NCBI GenBank assembly: GCA_003573635.1
Contig: QUTJ01031590.1
Coordinates: 1-13,184, forward strand
Direction of reading: 5' to 3'
DNA length: 13,184 nucleotides
Origin: Goniomonas avonlea
Taxonomy: Eukaryota; Cryptophyceae; Goniomonadida; Goniomonadaceae
Both the position numbers and the translations under genes were made by a program. Below the pieces are notes generated by a model. That model was not told the DNA's origin, searched no databases, and worked only from the letters and a program-made list of their open reading frames with translations. The stretch's first letter is position 1, and every line of letters begins with the position of its first letter. Of the stretch, positions 1 through 9,400 are shown piece after piece.

Positions 1-438
1 GGAGGCGGGCGCGGAGAAGTCCACGGTGGCCGCGGTGGTCGCGAAGGCCGGAGACAGGAAGGTGGACTGGTCGTAGTAGGTGGCCTGGAGGCCGTACGTC
101 GACGGGCCGGGGAAGGCGCCGATGGCGACCGAGGCGAAGAGGTTGTGGGTGCCCGAGCGCGTGACAGTGAAGGACACAACGTGGGTGCCGCTGTTCGCGA
201 CGGGGGCGACAGTGTAGTCGACCGACGGGGTGTGCGAGGTGAGCGCGTTGAGGTTGGTCGCGGCGTCGTCGGGGATGATGCGCGCCTTGACCTGATACTC
301 GGACCCGCTGGGGTTGTTCTTGGTGCGCTTGTTGCCGTACTGATCCTTGGCCTGGATGGTGAACGTGGCGGCGATACCGGCGGTGACAAGGGTGAGCGCG
401 GAGCCCGTGACTGTGGAGGAGGTGCCGCAGATGACGTC
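1..438 (-). repeat. Unit 15: filamin domain 15 and the first residues of PA14 no. 14 (cut)
   Basis: Residues 3684-3829, cut by the window edge. VICGTSS, LVTAG, FTIQAKDQYGNKRTK, HVVSFTVTRSGTHNL, then the PA14 start YGLQATYYDQSTF at 90. The TYY start predicts the ER subgroup for the missing part. Confidence 0.75.
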
Positions 439-3400
439 CTCGTAGACGGTGAGCGCGGTGAGGCCGTTGAGGATGGTGCGCTTGGAGGGGTACAGCGCCG
501 TCGACGGGATGATGGCCTTGGCGGTGGACGGAGACTGCCAGCGGAGCTCGGCGAAGGCGGAGTCCGTCACCTCCTTGTACTCCATCTTGATGTCGTACTG
601 CACGTTGGCGGTGAGCTGAATGGTGCCCTGCTGCTCGGTGCCGGTGGTGGACCAGGCGTCGATGAGCTGCGTGCCGCTGACCCAGAGCTTGACGCCGTCG
701 TCGGTGCGGGTGTAGAAGGTGTAGACCTCAGTGTACGTGGGCTTCACGTTGCCCGTCCAGCGCACGCTGAAGTTGTCCGAGCCGATGGCGGAGTCGGCGG
801 TCGGGGCGCCCTTGCCCCAGTCGAAGTCCACGGTGGTGTCGTACTTGTTGACGACGGAGCCGCTCAGGTCGGCCTTGGAGAAGTAGGTGCCGTACAGGCC
901 GTTGCCGCTCTTGTCCGTCAAGGCGACCTCCATCTGGTACGTGCCGGAGCGCGTGATGAGGTAGGTACCGGTGTAGTACCCAAGAGGGTTCTTCATGTCG
1001 GCGGCCGTGGTGGACGTGAAGGCGGAGTGGAAGACGGACGTGGTGTCGACATCGTGGGCGGCGCGGCCCATGAGGGCGTCCGTGGTGGAGTCGCGGATGT
1101 TGCTGAACTGGTCACGCACGGTCACACTGTAGGTGGAGGACATGCCAGCAGTGACAACCGTGAGGCGCACGCCGGCAGCGGTGGTGGTGGAGGAGCACGA
1201 CTCGGCCGGGTTGACCTGGACCTTGACGGGCTCGGTGGCGCGGGTGCCGCTGCCCTTGCACTCCATGTTGTTCCAGGTGCCAGCGCACGGCCACGCGGCG
1301 GGGAACCAGTGGGCAGAGTCGTCGCGAGTGACGGCGGTGTTGGACCGCTGCTGGAACAGGCGCGTGGACGGGATGATGGCCTTGGCAACAGTCTCGCTGG
1401 CAGTGGGGAGAGGCCCGTTGTAGGGCTTCTTCCACAGACCCATGTTCTGCCACTTGAGCTGGAACTTGCGAGTGGCAGCGCTGGTGCCGACGCTCTTGTA
1501 GTGCATCTCAATCTGGTAGTACGTCTCGGCCTTGGGGAAGTACATTGTGCCGGTGGGCTCCAGCGACGACAGCGACGTCCACGCGGAGACAATCAGCGAG
1601 TTGTCCACCCACAGCTTGACGCGCTCGGTGTTGACCGAAACGCCCGTGTAGAAGGTGTACAGGTCGCGGCGGCTGGGCTTGACAAAGCCCAACCAGCGTG
1701 CGCTGAAGTCGCCGTTGGCAACGTTGACCGCGTAGGGCCTGTCCGTCTCGGAGGTGCCGGGGCCCGACCAGTCGACCGTCTGGTCGGTGGTGATCTTCAC
1801 ATACGCGGACCCCACCGTGGACGACGTGTAGTAGGTGGCGGCAAGACCGCCCGCGGCCCAGGTGTGGAAGCTGAGGTCGCTCCTCTGGAACAAGCGCGCC
1901 GTGGTGATGGCGGCCACGGCCCACGCCGGGGTGGTGGCGGTGGACTGCCAGGTAACCTTGGCGGCGCCACTCATCTGCGCGGCGCCAGCAGTACCCAGGT
2001 TGTAGTAGTCCATCTTGAGGTCATAGAAGTGGTTGGCGACCGGGAAGGAGAAGGTGCCAGACAAGGCGCCCGACGACGACAGGGAGGTCCAATCGTCGAT
2101 AATCAGCTTGTTGTCGATCCACAGGCGGAAGCGCTCGTTGATGGTTTCACCGACTGTGTGCCCCGCGCTCAAAACGCGATCGATGTTGAAGGTGTAGCTG
2201 ATAGGGGAGGCCTCCGAGGGGCGGACAAAGCCGGCCCACCGAATGCCGTACTTCACCGAGGCGACGGCGGCACCGGCCGCGGCAGACCAGTCGAGGTTGT
2301 TGGCCACGACGCTCTGCCCGGCGGACTGAGTATTGGTGGTCGAGTAGTCCATGTCGGTGTAGTACGTCGCCATGATACCGGTGGAGGTGGGGACGGCAAG
2401 CGACGTGAGGACGTCGTGCCAGGGGCCGCCGTCGGTGGGAGCAGCGTTCTGCTTGAGCTGGGGAATGTACAGGACGCTGTACTGACCCTTGTTGCCGGCC
2501 AGCGAGGTGACGGTGCCGTGGAGGTCGATCATGGTGTACTTGCCAGTGTGGCGCGCGCGGACAACGTAGAAGTCGTCCGAGTTGGTCCTGGCGTTGCCGA
2601 GCTCGTCCTTAGCCTGGATGGTGAAGGACGCGGCGATACCGGCAGTGGCCAGGGAGAGGCCGTTGCCAGTGGCGGAGGACACGGCGCCGCAGGCCACGTG
2701 CGGGAACACCGTCACGGTGAAGGGCGAGCCGGAGATGTGGGCCGGGTTGGAGAAGAGGTTGGTCGAGGGCACCACAGCGGAGCCGCCGGCGTGGGTCCAG
2801 CTCATCTCGAGCTTGGCGTCGCCGGTGATGTCCTTGTAGTCGATCTTGATGTCATACAAGGTGTAGCCAATAAACCCGAGAGACCCAGTGACAGCGAGGG
2901 CTGAGAGCGAGGTCCACTGGTCGATAACGTAGTGGTCGTCCACCCAGAGGCGGACACGTTCGTCAGCCGCGGCCACTGCGAGCGAGAAGGTGTACTCGCC
3001 CTTGCTGACCGACTTGATGTAGCCGTTCCACTGCACCGAGAAGCCGTCGACGATGCCGACGTCGTCGTGAGGGGTGCTGGCACCCCAGTTGCAGCACGAC
3101 GACGCGGACGTCGAGGAGATGGCGTAGTCCTGCTGGGTGCGCACGGCGTTGCCTTGCACAGCGTCGCGGTAGTACACGCCAGTGAGGCCCGAGACGCCGT
3201 CGGGGAACATCATCACACTGAGCTTGAACTGACCCGAGCCCGTGGTGCGGTAGTTGGTCTCGAAGGTGCCAAGCTTGGCCAAAGCCTGCGGGGTGGCGAG
3301 GTTGGGGTACACGACGGGGCGGTTGTGCTCCTCGCCGTTGGGGCCCGTGAGGCGGGCCAAGAAGTAGTTGTCGGCGCCAATCGTGCGAATGTTCTTGAAC

Positions 3401-6400
3401 GCGTCCTTGGCCTGGATGGTGAAGGAGGCCTCGAGACCCGCAGTGGCGATCGACAGGTAGACCGAATGCGCGACGGTGGTGCTCGCGCACGACGCGCCGG
3501 GCTCGACCATCAGAGTGAACGTCTGGTCCTGGGTACCCATGTACGCGCGCACGTTGTACGCGCCCTGGGCGGTGGGCGTGTACTTGACGGTGTAGCGACC
3601 GTCGCCGCCGTCAGTGATGGTGCCGTCAAAGACTGCGCCGTTGGCGGTCGAGGTGGGGTCCTGGGCGGCGTGGAACACGTACGAGTCACCGCCAGAGTTG
3701 CGGTTGTTGCCGGCGGCATCCTTGGACTGGATCGACACGGTGTGCACCAGACCAGCGGTGGCCAGGGTGAGGTGCTTGCCGAGGAACTTGGACGAGGCCC
3801 AGTGGGTCACGTCGGGCGCCACAGTCACTGTGTACGGCGAGGAGCCGACGTGCGAGCCGATCGCGAAGAGGCGGTCGGTGGGGATGACAGTGTCAGTGCC
3901 GAGGGCGGCGTTCTTCCACTGCAGCTTGGCCTTCATACCGGCCGTGACCGACGGAGGCTGCGCAGACTCCCAGAACTCGATCTTGAGGTCGTACATCTCG
4001 TTGGCCTGGAACTGTGCCAAGTACGCAGGGGTGGCGGTGGAGAGCGACGTCCACTGGTTGATCACCAGGGAGTTGTCCAGCCAGACGCGCACGCGCTCAG
4101 TCACGTCGTTAATCTGCATGGTGTACGTGTGCAGGGTGGCGTCAGCGGGGCGGATGAAACCCTCCCAGCGGACGTTGAAGAAGGTGCCACAGACGGTAGA
4201 GTCGCACTTGCTGCCAGCACCGGCACCAAGCACGGAGAAGTCGATCTTCTCCTGAATCACCAACCTGCCAGTGACGCCAGTTCCAGAGAAGGCGGGCGAG
4301 GCGGTGGGCGGGGTGTAGTAGGTGGCAGTCAGACCGCCCTGCACAGCCAGGGTGGTGATGATGCTGGTGCTGCCGCAGAGGGTGGGGCGGTAGGCGACGT
4401 TGTACTTGCCCTTGACGACGTTGTTCTTCACCGTTCCATACTTGATCTTGGTCAGAGTCGAAGGGGTGGCGCGAACCACGAAGTAGTCCTCGGTGGTGGC
4501 CCACTGGGTCTTGGTGTTAGAGTACTTGTCCTTTGCCTGCACAGTGAAGGACGCTGTGTGGCCTGAGGTGGCGTACGAGAGACCGGGACCCATGACGGTG
4601 GACTTGGTGGCGCAGGTGGCCGTCGGGTCAACGTAGAGGCGGAAGGGAGAGCCGAAGATGTGCACAGGGGTGTGGAACAGGCGCGAGGAGGGAACCACGC
4701 GGCGAGCGATGGACTGCGTGGAGTAGTACAGCTTGGCGTAGGCGGTCGAGGTGACCTCCTTGTACTCCATCTTGATGTCGTACAACTTGCCGGCCTCGGT
4801 GCTCACCGTGGCCGTGTGCTCGACGCCAAAGTCGGCGGTATTCTCCCACTTGTCAACGCGCAGCACGTTGTCCACCCAAAGGCGGACGCCATCGTCGCAC
4901 AGGGTGTGGAAGGTGTACACCTCAGTGAGCGTCGGCTTGAAGAAACCAGACCAGCGGACAGAGACGTAGTCGCTGCCCGTGAGGACCTTCTCCCCGGCAG
5001 CGCGGGGGGTGACTGCGCTGGAGGACCAGTCGAAGTTGATGGTGGAGTCGACGTTGGTGTCAGCGGGGTCACCCAGGAGCCACATGTTGTTGAAGTACTC
5101 ACCCTTGAGACCGCCCATCACGGGTCGGCTCACAGAGACGGCGTAGCTGCCTGAGAGGGTGGGGGTGTAGGTCACCTGGTAGGCACCAGGGTTTCCAGAC
5201 ATGTACACGGGCTTGGTGTTGATCAAGGCCACACCGTCCATCTCGAGCCTGACAGCGTAGTTGTCCGTGTCGACTGTGCGCACGTTTGCGAAGCTGTCCT
5301 TGGACGTGATGGTGAACGAGGCAATGGTCCCTGACGTGGCCATGGACAAGCCATTGCCGCTGGCAATGCAAGCGCCCGCGTCAGTGCCATCGGGGAGCAT
5401 GACGGTGGCGGCGGCGATCTCATCGGCCACGTCGTGGCGCGCAAAGATGCGGGTGGTCGCCACGAGCTGCTCGCTCACGCCGGGACCTGACCACTTCATG
5501 GTGACACCGTTGTTGCCGGTGGTGGCCTTGGTCAGGTAGTTGAACTGGATGTCGTACAAGTTGTTTGCCACAGCAGTGAACTTGGCCGTGGGCGTGAGCG
5601 AGCCGAGCGACGTCCACTGGGTGAGGATGGCAGTGTTGTCCACCCACAGCTTGATGCGCTGCTCCGTCTCGGACTGCAACGTGAACTTGAAGGTGTAGTC
5701 GCCAGAGTAGCTCGGCTTGACAAAGCCGAGCCACTTGGCAGAGTACGGTACCGCGGTCACACCCCAGCCAGAGGGGTAAGTGGCGGACGACCAGTCCAGG
5801 GCGTAGAGACCGGTGCCGCGGCGAAGAGTGGCGCCGAACTCGGAGCCATCGTAGTACGTGGCGACGAGGCCGCCGACCTCGGCGAGAGAGGACCAGACCT
5901 TGTAGGTCCCGCCCTTGGTGCCATTGAACACGCCCGTGTACGATGAGTCGGTGTTATCAGTGACGGAGCCGCGCACGATGTTGGGGCATCCGGTGCAGGA
6001 GCCCGACACGGGGAAGAGGCGGGCGTGGAAGATGTCACCGCCGACACCGCGCTCGTTGTTGTAGCGGTCGTGGGCCTGGATGGTGAAGGAACCCTGGACG
6101 CCAGCGCTCGCCACGCTGAGAGCGATACCGCGGACGGTCGAGAGAGCGGCGCAGGTGACGGCGGGCTGGACCACGTGCGGCGGGAAGGGCGAGCCGGCAA
6201 TGTGCGCGGCCTGGAAGAGGTTGCTCGAGGTGATGTCGATCATGCCAGACGCGCCGGTAGCCCACTGCAGGGTGCACTTGCCACTCGGGCCAGCGTACTG
6301 CTTGTACTCGAGCTTGATGTCTGTGTACAGGTGCTGCGAGGCCGAGTACTTGAGGTTGATGGTGGCGGAGAAGGAGGTGGCGACGACATCGTCATAGGTG

Positions 6401-9400
6401 TCCCAGCGGTCAATGATGAGACTGTTGTCCACCCAGAGCTTGACGCGGCCGTCGTTCTGCCCGTTGGCAACGGTGCCTTGCAGGTTCACCTGGAAGGTGT
6501 ACAGGGTGGTGGGCGCAGTGGGAGCGGGCGACGCGAGAGGGTAGACCAGACCGGCCCACCTCACACCGAAGCTCTGGACGTCAGATAGCGCGACAAGGCC
6601 TGTGGTGCGCGCGCTGGTGGAGAAGTCGGCGTCGGTGCTGATATCCATAGCGACCTTGGCGTCGACGCGGGAGTAGCGAGGCACTGTGAGCATCTCGTCG
6701 TCGTAGTAGGTGGCGTCGAGACCACCAGGGTGGGCGACGACAACGTTGACAGAGTAGTCACCCTTGATGGTGGGGGTGTACTGCACCTTGTAGCGACCGG
6801 CCAGGGGGAAGAGGCGCGTGGTGGGGATGGCGGAGAAGGTGGAAGAGCCCTCGTACGCCCACTTGATTGCGAAGGTGTTGGCCACAGTGCCGGTGGCGAA
6901 GTAGTCGATGTCAATGTTGTACATCTCCTCGGCAGTCGCGAAGGTGACGGCCTGGGTGGTGACACCGGTGGCCAGACCAGTCCTTGCCACATTGTTGATT
7001 GTGATGGTCGCCTGCTCAGTGCTGCCACCTCCCAGAGTGTACTCGAAGGTGTACACTGCAGCGGCGGTAGGCTTGATGTAACCAGACCAGCGAACTCCCC
7101 AGGTCTGGGTGGTGGCGCCATGGTTCGGAGCCTCGGTGTAGAAGGCGGGCTTGTTGGTGTTGGCACCCGCGGTGAACGCGAAGGTTCCCCAAGGACCGGT
7201 GCCGCACACATCGGCGCCCGACTCCGTCGACCAGGGCTCACCAACGCACGTGGCCTTGCGCGCTGGGGGCCTCGTGGCGGCAGCCAAGTCACCGTCGTAG
7301 TAGGTCGCAGTCAAACCGCCGGGGTAGAGGCCAGGCAGACGGGTGACCGAGTCCGGAGGCAACGGGAGCTGCTGGCCGCTGATGGCGGGCACGACGCGCA
7401 CGTTGAAGAGCGGCATGTCGCCCAGACGACGCTTGTTGTTGTACTGATCGCGCGACTGGATGGTGAAGACGGAGGCAGCGCCCGCAGTGGCGATGGTGAG
7501 ACCCGGGCCGCTGGCGGACGACTTGGAAGCGCAGGTAACCGCAGGCATAATCAACAAAGGAAGGCCGTCGCGGGACAGCTGCTTGGACGTGGTGTCCACA
7601 TAGAGGCGGGCCGAGGGGACGATCTCCTTGGGCTGCGACTTGCTGCTCCAGCGGAGGCGGATGGTGGCGTTGCCCATCATCTCCTTGTACTCGAGACGGA
7701 TGTTGTAGAGCACGTCCTTCATCAAGGCGATGGTGCCGTCGACCTCGCTGCAGCGGCTGTAGCGCAGCGACGAGGTGGAGGTGGAGGCAGCGTCGGCCGT
7801 CGCCCACTGGTCAATAATGAGGAGATCGTTCACCCACAGCTTGACACCGTCATCCACTTCGGTGTGGAAGGTCCAGGTCTCGGAGTAGGCGGGCATGATC
7901 ATGCCGTGCCAGCGCACAGAGAAAAAGTCGGGGCCGATGCTCTTGGCGGTGGACATCTCCGTGCTCGCCACGGGGACGGACGTGCCCCAGGCAAAATCGA
8001 TCCCGTTGTCGAATCGCTGGAACGGGAGCGCAGTGGTGGACTGAGCCACACCGACGCCCTGACCGTGATCAGTGAGATCCTGGTTCTCGAAGTAGGTACC
8101 GTAGAGGCCACCAGAGGCGCGAAGCTTGCCGCGAAGCTCGTACACACCCTGGGTGGTGCCGGTGTATGTGATCTTGTAGCCACCGCTCGACAAGTACGAG
8201 GTAGTACCCTGGTAGGCCAAGGTGCCGCCATCGTTCACGGACGGCTCAGACGTGACTGACGCGAGGTTGGTGTAGAGAGAGGAGCCCGACAAGACAGCAA
8301 AGTCCCAGGGGTCGCCAGAGCTCTCGCGCAAGTTGCTGAAAGCGTCCTTGGACTGGACGGTGAAGGTCGCCTCAATACCAGCGGTGGCGAGCGAGATCGA
8401 GGCCAGGCTGCTGGTAGAGAGCGTGGCACAAGGCACGGCGGGCTTGGTCAAGACGGTGAAGGGAGAGCCAGACACGTGGAAAGCCGCAAACAGGCGAGAG
8501 CTCTCGATCTTGCTGCTGATGGTGTGGGAGACTGTGCCCGAGGACTTCCACTGGAGCTTCACACCACGGGCAGCGCTCGAAGTGGTGTCGATGGTACCGT
8601 ACTCGTAGAAGAGATCGTAGTACCCGTTGGCAACAGGGAAGGCAACAGTGGAACTGTCGCCCGTGAGGGCGGCGAGCGAGGTCCACTGGTCCACGACCAT
8701 GATGTTGTCAACCCACATACGGAGACGCTCAGACGCGTGCTTGACAGTGAACACAAAGGTGTACTGCTGGGCAAGCGACGGGCGCACGAGACCGGAGAAG
8801 CGAGCACTCCAATTGTCCACTGCGCCGAATCGCGCGTTGGTTCGAGACCAGTCCGAGCCCTCGTCCGAGGACACCCCGGTGACGGCAACAGGAGTGGTGG
8901 TTATGCCGTCGTTGGTGTAGTAGGTGGACATCAAGGTGCCCATGGAAGCCAGCTGAGCCCACAAAACGTTACTGGGGCTGCGGGTGGCGTCAAAGCTCAG
9001 CGAGTAGGTCGAATCCTTGTTGTCAACAACGGTCGCGAGGCGATCCTTCTTGGTGTTGGTCGTTGACTGCGTCATCTGACGCACACGGGCGACCATGCGG
9101 TCACCAATGTGCGAACCACGGAGATTCTTGTACATGTCGCGGGCTTGGATGGTGAACGTGGCGCGGACACCAGCTGTCACAAGAGACAGAGAGGAGGAAC
9201 TCGCAGTCGAGGTGGTGGCACAGGGGAGGTGAGGGTATACCGTCAGTGCGAACGGGCTGCCCTTGACGGCGCCATCGTGCAGAGTGGTGGCCTTGAGCGC
9301 GAGCTGGTACGAGCCAGTCACCGTTGCGGTGTATCGCATCACAAGGTTAGCCCCGGTGGAAGTCGTGAGACCCTTGGGAGAGTCACCCACGGCGACGACG

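Noticed and set aside
145-2904. 919-codon open frame on the plus strand, and similar ones at 2932-4566, 4660-5154, 6025-6588, 6730-8259, 8476-9066 and 9109-9828
   Set aside because: They are codon-aligned complements of the giant minus-strand gene. Their low-complexity Gly/Val/Arg/Asp-rich products show no domain, whereas the minus frame shows PA14 and filamin motifs throughout.
5757-7292. Minus-strand open frames out of register (for example 5757-6200 and 6561-7292), rich in Ser/Pro/Arg/Thr
   Set aside because: They are shifted readings of the same coding strand, caused by GC-rich third positions. The true frame is open over the same stretch and carries the family motifs.
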